Source of the DNA: UBA4055 sp964648295
GTDB lineage: Bacteria > UBA4055
Length of the DNA stretch: 25,242 bases
Reading direction: 5' to 3'
Assembly: GCA_964648295.1 (NCBI GenBank)
Contig: CAZYNH010000021.1
Location: 1 to 25,242 of the forward strand
Positions within the stretch are counted from its first letter, which is position 1, and the number at the start of each line of letters is the position of its first letter. Both the position numbers and the translations under genes were made by a program. Of this stretch, positions 16,065-23,375 are shown piece by piece. Below the pieces are notes generated by a model. The model was not told where the DNA came from. It saw only the letters and a list, made by a program, of their open reading frames with translations, and searched no databases.

Positions 16065-16334
16065 ATGCCAACAATATCTATGTTTTACGGAATACTTATA
16101 CTGATGTACTTCTACGACGATAAAAAACACAATACTCCTCATATCCACGCTGAATATGCCGAATTCCAGGCAACAATTTCTATTCAAGACGGTTCGGTTC
16201 TCGGTGGCAGCTTGCCAGCAGGTAAATTAAAACTTGTTCAGGCATGGATTGAAATTAGAAAGGAAGATCTGTTGGCTGACTGGAAACTTGCTGTTGCAGG
16301 TGAGCCCGTTTTCAAAATCGATCCTTTGAGGTAA
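16065..16334 (+). CDS. DUF4160 protein
   Basis: The product is 89 residues and matches DUF4160 from end to end: MPTISMFYGI at the start, TPHIHAEY at 24-31 (the His-x-His motif), DGSVLGGSLP around 42-51, and conserved Trp at 61 and 73. It is usual length for the family. It is followed after 8 bases by a DUF2442 gene, a pairing seen widely in bacteria and often filed as a toxin-antitoxin-like module, though the biochemistry is not settled. It has its own promoter and lies divergent from the DnaB-like gene. Confidence 0.8.
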   Translation: MPTISMFYGILILMYFYDDKKHNTPHIHAEYAEFQATISIQDGSVLGGSLPAGKLKLVQAWIEIRKEDLLADWKLAVAGEPVFKIDPLR

Positions 16335-16342
16335 ATGGTTTT

Positions 16343-16588
16343 ATGGACAAGATAATTAAGGCAATACCTTTAGAAAATTATAAAATTGAGATACTAACAA
16401 GCAGCGGTATTTCAGGAATCTTTGATGTTAAACCTTATATTAAAGGAAGTTACTTTAAAGAGCTTTTGGATGAAGAATATTTCCGCAAAGTAAAACCTGC
16501 GCATCATGGTATCTCATGGCCGAATGATCAGGATTTTAGTTCAGATACAATAATATATGATATTCAGAATTCCTTAGAATTAGCTTAA
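16343..16588 (+). CDS. DUF2442 protein
   Basis: The product is 81 residues and fits DUF2442: an opening strand KAIPLENYKIEILTSS, FDVKPYIKG near 27-35, FKELLDEEYFRKV near 38-50, and the family's closing ISWPNDQDFSSDTIIY at 57-72. GAGGT lies about 10 bases before its ATG. It is co-transcribed with the DUF4160 gene. In such pairs the DUF2442 partner is thought to be the DNA-binding or antitoxin-like half, but this is convention more than proof. Confidence 0.8.
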   Translation: MDKIIKAIPLENYKIEILTSSGISGIFDVKPYIKGSYFKELLDEEYFRKVKPAHHGISWPNDQDFSSDTIIYDIQNSLELA

Positions 16589-16605
16589 AATAAATTGGTG
16601 AAAAT

Positions 16606-16655
16606 ATTTATCCATGTAATTTAATAACTCGTGTTTAAGATTTACATGGATAAAT
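16606..16655. terminator. Perfect 14-bp inverted repeat between convergent genes
   Basis: ATTTATCCATGTAA (16606-16619) and its exact complement TTACATGGATAAAT (16642-16655) flank a 22-base loop. It lies between the DUF2442 stop and the WYL gene stop, with T-runs on the plus side at 16664-16669. Position and symmetry fit a two-way terminator. The long loop is unusual. Confidence 0.5.
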
Positions 16656-17605
16656 TAAGAAAATTTTTTGATGGTGTCCTTGAGCTTTTTAAGCCACATA
16701 TTACGCATGGCCGGCGGCGAAATGATCTCGGCGTCGGGGGAGAAGCGGAGCACTCTTCCTACGAGCTCTTCGTACTTTGCGACGGGAAGGGTGAACTGAA
16801 GGTAATTCGCTCCTTCGGAATTTACGCGCTCTGTTATCTGCTCCCGGTGCCACTTCTGGTCGAGGACATGGTGCAGGGTGGGTTCATAAAATCTGATTAC
16901 GGCGGTTTCGACATCTTTTCCTCTCGCCACTCCAAAACCTTCATCCAGCCACTGTTCTATCTCTTTTTTATCATGCGCCTCTCTGCTGTAACGGCTACTT
17001 TCATTCAGGCTGATCTCTTTTATGCGGGATAGGGTGAACATGCGCGGCTCTTTTTTAAGTCTGCAATGAGCCAGAAGCGACCACTTTCCCTGATAGTTGA
17101 AAATGTGCAGAGGTTCGACCGGTCTTTTTGACAATTGGCCCTTCGCGTCAATATATTCGATATCCAGCGGGTGCCTTCTCTGCATAGCCCTGATGATAGT
17201 TTCAAATTTTGCCATGTCCGGATTTTCAAACTCCGAGATCTCGTAACTCACGCTGTCTTTGAGCTTTAAATATTCGGGATCGACCTCCTTTTCAAGTTTT
17301 TCCAGAAAGCCGTTCGGATCTATCGGGACAAAATTTCTGCTCGTTAATAATTGCCTGATAAGCACGAAAAGCAAAAACATTTTTTCGTCGGCAAAGCTGA
17401 AAAGTTCGAACTCTTCCTTATAATAATAGCCCTTTTTATGACGCGAATAAATGATCGGGGAGCCGACCTCGTACTTCATATAGCGGAAGTCGCCTTTTGC
17501 CGTTTCAATACTTACCTGAAACTCTTCAACTACCTGCTTTTTTGTCACCATGCCCATGGTTTTTATCATTCGGTCAATGTAAATAAGCCTGTGAAATTGC
17601 GACAT
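16655..17605 (-). CDS. WYL-domain transcriptional regulator
   Basis: The product is 316 residues from the chosen ATG, where AGGAAGG lies 7 bases upstream; a longer form starting at 17668 would add 21 residues without such a site. Residues 1-60 form a winged helix-turn-helix of the DeoR/YafY type (VTKKQVVEEFQVSIETAKGD at 20-39). The WYL core is at about 160-200, with RPVEPLHIFNYQGKWSLLAH (161-180); the name-giving Trp-Tyr-Leu is Trp-Ser-Leu here (175-177). A C-terminal WCX-like domain follows. WYL regulators sense ligands, and several repress phage-defence loci (BrxR and CapW types). It could control itself, the DUF4160 pair or the operon to the left. GC content is like purL, not like the operon. 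Confidence 0.8.
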   Translation of the reverse strand: MSQFHRLIYIDRMIKTMGMVTKKQVVEEFQVSIETAKGDFRYMKYEVGSPIIYSRHKKGYYYKEEFELFSFADEKMFLLFVLIRQLLTSRNFVPIDPNGFLEKLEKEVDPEYLKLKDSVSYEISEFENPDMAKFETIIRAMQRRHPLDIEYIDAKGQLSKRPVEPLHIFNYQGKWSLLAHCRLKKEPRMFTLSRIKEISLNESSRYSREAHDKKEIEQWLDEGFGVARGKDVETAVIRFYEPTLHHVLDQKWHREQITERVNSEGANYLQFTLPVAKYEELVGRVLRFSPDAEIISPPAMRNMWLKKLKDTIKKFS

Positions 17606-17685
17606 AACAGCCCTTCCTTTCAAAATAATTATTCGATAAAGATTAACAAAAAGCCGACCTTTAATCAAGAAGATTTATAAAAAAA

Positions 17686-17718
17686 TATCCGTATCGTATC
17701 CGTATTATATCCATAATT
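17686..17718. repeat. Three 11-bp direct repeats in the WYL-purL divergent region
   Basis: Units TATCCGTATCG, TATCCGTATTA and TATCCATAATT lie end to end at 17686, 17697 and 17708. A period of 11 puts each copy on about the same face of the helix, as for a cooperatively binding regulator. They lie upstream of the purL -35 and near the presumed WYL promoter. Confidence 0.55.
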
Positions 17719-17736
17719 TGTTCAAAAAATTTCCGA

Positions 17737-17765
17737 TTGCAATTAAAATCGTAAAATCTTATATT
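17737..17765 (+). promoter_or_regulatory. Sigma70-like promoter of purL
   Basis: TTGCAA (17737-17742) and TATATT (17760-17765) are spaced by 17 bases. The ATG is 27 bases after the -10, with GAGGTG in between (17783-17788). Confidence 0.5.
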
Positions 17766-17791
17766 TCCGGCTCTTACAAAACGAGGTGAAA

Positions 17792-20306
17792 ATGTCGGAT
17801 CTCATCAAAAAAATATCGGTAGCGGCGGTCGTGAAAGACCCGAAGGAAAAGCATGTGGAATCTCAGATCAGAGAGTTCCTTCATATTAATATCGGCTCAG
17901 TGAAGATAGCTAAGAATTTTTATATTCAGGGCATAAGTGCAAATGAGGCTGAAAAGATCGCGAATGATATCCTCTGCTGCCCGATAACAGAAAAATACAC
18001 CATGAAAGACGATCACTTCCCTGACCATAAGATCAGGCTCGAGATAGCTTTCCAGCCCGGAGTAATGAACCCGGAGGCCGAAACTATAGCCGAGGAGCTG
18101 AAGGACAAGGGTTATAAGGCTGATGCGGTGATGATATCCTACACATACTGCTTTAAAGAGGGTTTGCCGGAAAAAGACCTTCAGACTATACGCGACAAGG
18201 CTCTGATGAACGCGCAGATCCAGACGGAATTGAAAGAAATGCCCGAAAGTCTGCTTGTGAACTTAAAACCTCAAAAAACCGCGATGATACCTGTGCGGGA
18301 GATGAATGACAGGGAGCTGATGGAGCTTTCGGATTACAAGCTGTTTTTGAATTTGAACGAGATGAGAACGATACAAAATTATTATAAAAAACTCGGGCGC
18401 GACGCTTACGATGTGGAGCTTGAAACGCTGGCGCAGACATGGTCGGAGCACTGCGGACACAAGACCTTCAAGGCGAAAGTGATCCTGAACGGAGTGGAAA
18501 AAAGATCCATTATCGGGCTTGTGAAAGATACGGAAAAAGCGATCGCGCACCCGGATGTGGTCTCGAAATTCGAGGATAATTCGGGGGTGTTCAGGTTCGC
18601 GGAAGCTGACGGCGTTGAATACGGGATCTGTATAAAAGCCGAGACCCACAACTCGCCGTCGGGGCTTGACCCGTACGGCGGCGCGATGACGGGAACGGGC
18701 GGCGTTCTTCGCGACATAGCGGGAACCGGAAAAGGAGCGAAGAACATAAGTTCGATAAACATCTTTTGCCTAGGCGATCCCGACATGAAAATGGAGGATG
18801 TTTATCCGGGGTGTCTGCACCCCAGGCGCATTCTGACCGGGGTCATCGAAGGTGTCAGGGATTACGGCAACAGAATGGGGATACCGACCAACAACGGATC
18901 TTTCCACTTTCACAAGGACTTCGGGCCGAAACCAACGGTACTGGTAGGCGCCGACGGGATCATACCTCTCAAGTATGCCAAAAAGGGTCAGTGCAAAAAA
19001 GGCGATCTTTTCGTTTCGTTCGGAGGAAAGACCGGAAAGGACGGTATTCACGGAGCCACATTCTCATCAGCCGAGATGACCGAAAAAACGGCTAATTTGA
19101 ACAGCGGTGCAGTACAGATAGGTAACCCGATTGAGGAAAAAAGAACTTTCGACTGCCTGCTCGAACTGCGCGATATGGATATTTTCACAGCCCTCACAGA
19201 CTGCGGGGCCGGTGGTTATTCATCTGCAGTAGGCGAAATGGGAGAGAGAACGGGCGCGGCAGTTCATCTTGACAAAATTCCATTAAAATATCCGGGACTG
19301 TCATCGTTCGAAAAGTGGATATCCGAATCGCAGGAAAGAATGGTCGCTACAGTGCCTAAAGAACACCTGCCTAAGATAGAAAAAATATGCAAAAAATATA
19401 ATGTGGAATGGTTCGTGCTCGGAGAGGCGACCGATACGAGAAGACTGACTATCTTTGACGGCGGAGAGCTCGTCTGCGACCTCGACATGGACTTTCTGCA
19501 CGACGGCCAGCCGTTAGAGACTATCACTGCGACCTCGATTCCTAAGTTGGGCCTAAAAGATGCTGAGTACTATGAGGAGGAGATCAACTACACGGAAGCT
19601 TTTAAAGATATAATTTCGCATCTGAATGTGTGTTCGAAAGAGCCGGTCATCAGGCAGTACGACCACGGCGTGCAGGGAACCTGCGTGGAAGGCCCGCTCT
19701 GCGGTAAGCAGAACGACGGCCCGACGGGCGGCTGTGTCTTAAAGCCCCTTCACAATTCCGATGCCGCCCTTGTATTCGGCCACGGCCTCAACCCGGTCCT
19801 TAACAGAATAGATCCTTACAAAGGAACCCTTTGGGCATACTACGAAGCTTTGAGCAATGTGATAGCATTAGGCGGCGATCCCGAAAGAACATTTTTAATT
19901 GAAAATCATATCTGGCCGAAACCGACAGAAACTAATCTTGCCGATCTTTACAGCACCGCAGTCGCTCTTTCCGATGCCTGCAAATTCTTCAGAACACCGA
20001 TAATTTCAGGAAAAGATTCGCTTTCTTCGACCTACAAAAATAAAGATATTACGATAGAAGTTCCACCTGTAGTCTGTGTTTCTGCCCGTTCCGTAGTTGA
20101 CGACTGGAAAAAAACAGTCTCGCCCGATNNNNNNNNNNNNNNNNNNNNNNNNNNNNNNNNNNNNNNNNNNNNNNNNNNNNNNNNNNNNNNNNNNNNNNNN
20201 NNNNNNNNNNNNNNNNNNNNNNNNNNNNAAAGGTAAATTTATAGACATTGACATGACGGAAGTCGAGAACTGGTGGAAAACACCTTTCAGGAAGTATTTC
20301 GGATAA
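17792..20306 (+). CDS. purL: Phosphoribosylformylglycinamidine synthase, interrupted by an assembly gap
   Basis: This purine-biosynthesis enzyme turns FGAR into FGAM using ATP and ammonia from glutamine. The N-terminal 140 residues look like a PurS-type region fused on. Then come AQTWSEHCGHKTFKA with the catalytic His, KAETHNSPSG, GAMTGTGGVLRDI and other AIRS-type nucleotide-binding blocks, and GPLCGKQNDGPTGG later. The C-terminus, FIDIDMTEVENWWKTPFRKY, is after the gap. No PurQ-like glutaminase domain is visible, so a separate one is expected. I chose the ATG at 17792 over the GTG at 17786 because GAGGTG serves it as ribosome-binding site. A run of 100 N splits the gene, and the frame changes by one across it, as expected for a gap of unknown length. 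Its stop overlaps the next gene's ATG (TAATG). Confidence 0.9.
20129..20228. other. Assembly gap of 100 N
   Basis: Exactly 100 undefined bases, the usual placeholder for a gap of unknown size, inside purL. The missing part of the protein lies near the end of the second AIRS C-terminal domain. Confidence 0.99.
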
Positions 20307-21580
20307 TGCTGAAGATAATAGATATAGATAGGAGCTCTCCGGCTTCTGCCGCAGGTTTTACAAAAAACGACACGATAATCAGCATCAACGGCAATCTTGT
20401 GGAAGACGCGCTCGATTTCAGGTATTATTCTTCAGAAGATATGCTTGAAGTGATCCTCAGCAGGAACGGGGTTGAGAGAAAGATAACCGTCCCGGGCGAA
20501 GATATCCGCGGTATAGATGTCGAGGAACTGAAGATAAAGCACTGCGGCAACAAGTGTGTTTTCTGTTTTATAGATCAAAATCCGAAAGACCTCAGAAAGA
20601 CCATATATGTAAAGGACGAAGACTACAGGTTTTCATTTTTGTACGGGAATTATTTTACGCTGACCAATATCTCACAAAAAGAACTGGACAGGATAGTAAG
20701 GCTGAGGTTAAGCCCTTTATATGTTTCGGTACATGCCGTGAACGATGATGCCAGAAAAAAGCTTTTGGGAACAAAGAAGGATGACCGCTTACTTGAAAAA
20801 ATGCGTTATCTGATATCGGAAGGCATAGAACTTCATACCCAGGTAGTTATGTGTCCGGGAATAAATGACGGCAGCGTGCTTGAGGAAACAATAGAAGTCA
20901 TGGGGTCTTTACATCCGGGCGTCCGTTCTCTTGCTGTTGTCCCTGTGGGCCTGACAGGGCACAGAGATAAACTTCCTGAACTGTGTTCAGTTACAAAAGA
21001 GAACGCGAAAGAGACACTGGATATGATCTCAAAATTCAGCAGGAAGTTTAATGTTGAAAAAGGAACGAATTTCGTTTTTGCCGCGGATGAGTTTTACCTC
21101 AAAGCGGGTATCGGGCTTCCCCCAGAGGAGCATTATGAGGGATATCTGCAGTACGAAGACGGAGTGGGGATGGCCAGGAATTTCATCGAAAGGTTCAAAG
21201 AGACAGTTTCAGAAATACCCGCAAAACTTTCCGGGAAGTCCAGGATAGTTATTGTTACAGGGGAGCTGTTTTTCCCGATAATGGAAGAGTATGTTCTGAA
21301 GGAGTTCAGTAAAGTTAAGAACCTTCAAACCGAGCTTGTTAAGGCTGAGAACAAACTCTTCGGCAGAACGGTGACGGTCGCCGGGCTTCTGTGCGGGGAA
21401 GACATTGCCGCGGCGTCCGGAAGAACGGGAAATAAAAATGACATCCTGCTCATACCTTCCACATGCCTGAACTTCGACGGAAGATTTTTAGACGACATGA
21501 CCGCGGATGATCTTGAAAAAAAGACCGGGTATAGAGTATTCCTGCTGGAAAATCCGGTTGAGATCTTTGAAAAATTATGA
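20306..21580 (+). CDS. DUF512 PDZ/radical-SAM protein
   Basis: The product is 424 residues. An N-terminal PDZ-like part (SPASAAGFTKNDTIISING, about 11-29) is followed by a cysteine motif HCGNKCVFCFIDQ with C80, C84 and C87, as in DUF512 radical-SAM proteins, then YVSVHAVNDDARKKLLG around 139-155. The PVGLTGHRDKLPEL block and the C-terminal domain are typical of DUF512. It probably binds a 4Fe-4S cluster, but the reaction is unknown. I used the ATG at 20306 rather than 20273 because it overlaps the purL stop and starts at the conserved PDZ-like domain; the longer form would be read within purL. The neighbouring gene suggests co-transcription with purL, though no functional link is known. Confidence 0.85.
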   Translation: MLKIIDIDRSSPASAAGFTKNDTIISINGNLVEDALDFRYYSSEDMLEVILSRNGVERKITVPGEDIRGIDVEELKIKHCGNKCVFCFIDQNPKDLRKTIYVKDEDYRFSFLYGNYFTLTNISQKELDRIVRLRLSPLYVSVHAVNDDARKKLLGTKKDDRLLEKMRYLISEGIELHTQVVMCPGINDGSVLEETIEVMGSLHPGVRSLAVVPVGLTGHRDKLPELCSVTKENAKETLDMISKFSRKFNVEKGTNFVFAADEFYLKAGIGLPPEEHYEGYLQYEDGVGMARNFIERFKETVSEIPAKLSGKSRIVIVTGELFFPIMEEYVLKEFSKVKNLQTELVKAENKLFGRTVTVAGLLCGEDIAAASGRTGNKNDILLIPSTCLNFDGRFLDDMTADDLEKKTGYRVFLLENPVEIFEKL

Positions 21581-21646
21581 TATCCGTCATACATAAGATA
21601 TGTAGTATATTTTATATTTAGCACAATCATTAATGAGGTTTTAAAA

Positions 21647-21952
21647 ATGCTGACAGTAACAGAAACAGCCGCGGAAAAGGTCAAAGTAGTGCTTGAACTT
21701 CCTGAAAATAAAGGTCAGTTCGTAAGGGTCTATTTTGACGGGATCGGTTGAGGAGGCCCAAGGCTGGGCGTCGCTCTGGATAATAAATCTGAAGAAGATA
21801 AAACGGTCCCCGTTATGGAAATAGATTTTATTGTTGACCCGAGGAGTGAGGAATTTCTGAAAAGATACGGGGGGGCTGTACTCGATTACAGCGACAAGAA
21901 ATTCTACGGCTCCGGTTTTTCAATTAAGCTCAGAGATGTGGCTGAATGCTGA
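21647..21952 (+). CDS. HesB/IscA-like selenoprotein (in-frame UGA read as Sec)
   Basis: The frame from the ATG at 21647 is open for 101 codons if the TGA at 21749-21751 is read through, and it stops at a TGA at 21950. Residues 31-45 read DGIGUGGPRLGVALD. This matches the known HesB-like selenoprotein family, in which Sec stands in for the first metal-binding Cys of IscA-type proteins. The only other candidate ligand is the final Cys101; the family's C-terminal region is GSGFSI here. TGAGG lies 8 bases before the ATG. Codon use and homology continue without change on both sides of the TGA, which argues against a broken gene. IscA-like proteins carry or bind iron-sulfur or other metals; the role of the Sec form is unknown. 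Confidence 0.8.
21749..21773 (+). promoter_or_regulatory. Candidate bacterial SECIS hairpin directly after the UGA
   Basis: GCCC (21756-21759) and GGGC (21766-21769) form a 4-bp stem around the loop AAGGCT, with two more pairs (A-U, G-C) beyond one G-G mismatch. The loop holds GG as bacterial SECIS loops do. It lies about 10 bases from the UGA, closer than the usual range, so the exact element is uncertain. Confidence 0.35.
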
Positions 21953-22003
21953 AACTGAAAATTACGGTTTGTTTTTAAAAAAAATTAGCTTAACTTTCCT
22001 GCC

Positions 22004-23287
22004 ATGAGAAAAATTTGTTTTGTAATACTCACGGCAGTTTTTTTTATTGACCAAATTCTTGTTCCCGCTCCGCTCACTGACTATACCGGCAGAATGAATG
22101 AACTTTCGTCGGATTCAGCATTCATATCCTCGCTATCAGATTCTCTGAGATCAGATATAGTAAAGCAGGAGATAATCTCACTTCTCAACAGGCTGTCTGA
22201 ATCAAGAAAATTATTCCGGCCATTCGATATAGATATTTACCGGACAGAAAAGAAAAGATTCGTTTTTGACAGGCAGGAGAAAATGACTGTTTCAGAAGTT
22301 CTGGACCATATTGAGGAAATGACGCGGAAAGCTAGGATCCTGAGGATAAACAGGCTGGATCTGGACAACGGGAAGAATTTGAAACTTTCGGATAATTCAT
22401 TCAAAGACCTGATCAAAGAGCCGGGCTACAGATCAAAAGAAAAGATAATGGCAATAATCGAAGAGACTGCTATGAGGCCTGATAAGAAAAGCTCCCTTGA
22501 ATGGATATGGGGTAAAAGCAGAGATGATGACGCATACTATTCAACAAGGCTGACATATTTTGACGACAGGTTTTCGCTTTATCCTGAATACAGATCCTAT
22601 ATAGGGACAGACCCGTTCAGGGATAAGAAAAGCTGGTATTTTACGCTTGAAGATTATCCGGAAATTAAATCCCGGGAGAGCCTGGCCGCGACTCCGATGC
22701 CTGAATCGCCTGTGTTACATGAAGAGAATATGACCGAAGCGGTCAAAGAACCGCTTATTTCAGAAAGCAATGCAGAACCTGACTTGCCGGAAGAGGAAGG
22801 AACGCAAACCTTGACATTTGACTGCGGCTGTCAGGAAAAATATCCTGACTTCAGCTTCGTTGTCGTTTTCTATCATGAACAAGGATTTTCACCTCATGCC
22901 AGGACTTTGAATTTCTCGGAGCTCTTCAGTTCAGTTGTAAAAGACGCCGGGATCAGATTTATCAGGCTTACAGGAACTGATTTCTCTTTCGAGGGCAGCG
23001 AGGTGAAAAAAACTGAGACTGAATCCGTTATTGAAATAACCGGAGATATTCAGCTTTGTTCAGACAGGCTTAAAAAGCATCTCGCCGAGGGAATAACCGA
23101 TCCGGACAGGAAAAGAACAGCGGAGCTGATACACGCCAGAGATAAAAACGGCATGTCGTATTACGCTTCAGTAATAACCGTTTATGACGGACAGGCCACT
23201 TTTTTTAAAGGCTATAAAATATACGCGTCATCCGAAGTCAGAAAAGCCGGCAACAGCTGGTTCAACAGAATCGTGACAGTCAGATAG
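22004..23287 (+). CDS. Exported protein of unknown function
   Basis: The product is 427 residues. The first 20 or so (RKICFVILTAVFFIDQILV) form a signal peptide or N-terminal anchor. A helical, charged region follows to about 140, then a Tyr/Asp-rich segment with YYSTRLTYFDDRFSLYPEYR near 177-196. A Pro/Glu-rich linker spans about 229-266, and a second domain starts with a CGC pair near 272-274 and ends at 427. No Shine-Dalgarno sequence is visible before the ATG. I do not recognise a family. It lies upstream of another exported protein and may be an envelope protein of the same kind of organism. Confidence 0.7.
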   Translation: MRKICFVILTAVFFIDQILVPAPLTDYTGRMNELSSDSAFISSLSDSLRSDIVKQEIISLLNRLSESRKLFRPFDIDIYRTEKKRFVFDRQEKMTVSEVLDHIEEMTRKARILRINRLDLDNGKNLKLSDNSFKDLIKEPGYRSKEKIMAIIEETAMRPDKKSSLEWIWGKSRDDDAYYSTRLTYFDDRFSLYPEYRSYIGTDPFRDKKSWYFTLEDYPEIKSRESLAATPMPESPVLHEENMTEAVKEPLISESNAEPDLPEEEGTQTLTFDCGCQEKYPDFSFVVVFYHEQGFSPHARTLNFSELFSSVVKDAGIRFIRLTGTDFSFEGSEVKKTETESVIEITGDIQLCSDRLKKHLAEGITDPDRKRTAELIHARDKNGMSYYASVITVYDGQATFFKGYKIYASSEVRKAGNSWFNRIVTVR

Positions 23288-23375
23288 TTTTCATTAATTT
23301 AATTGTTTATTCACCAGATGTTCCTTAAATTGTACATAAAGCGGATATGTTGTCAATGTTATTGGAGAAATGTTT

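Noticed and set aside
16631..17032. 133-codon plus-strand frame
   Set aside because: Antisense to the WYL gene, whose domains are recognisable.
18766..19095. 109-codon plus-strand frame inside purL
   Set aside because: Second-frame shadow in a GC-richer gene with clear purL motifs in the other frame.
21590..21604. TACATA-AGA-TATGTA hairpin after the DUF512 gene as terminator
   Set aside because: Only six mostly A-T pairs with a 3-base loop and no T-run right after it, so not convincing as a terminator.
21749..21751. In-frame TGA as a nonsense mutation
   Set aside because: It falls at the known Sec site of the HesB-like family and the frame and homology go on unbroken after it.
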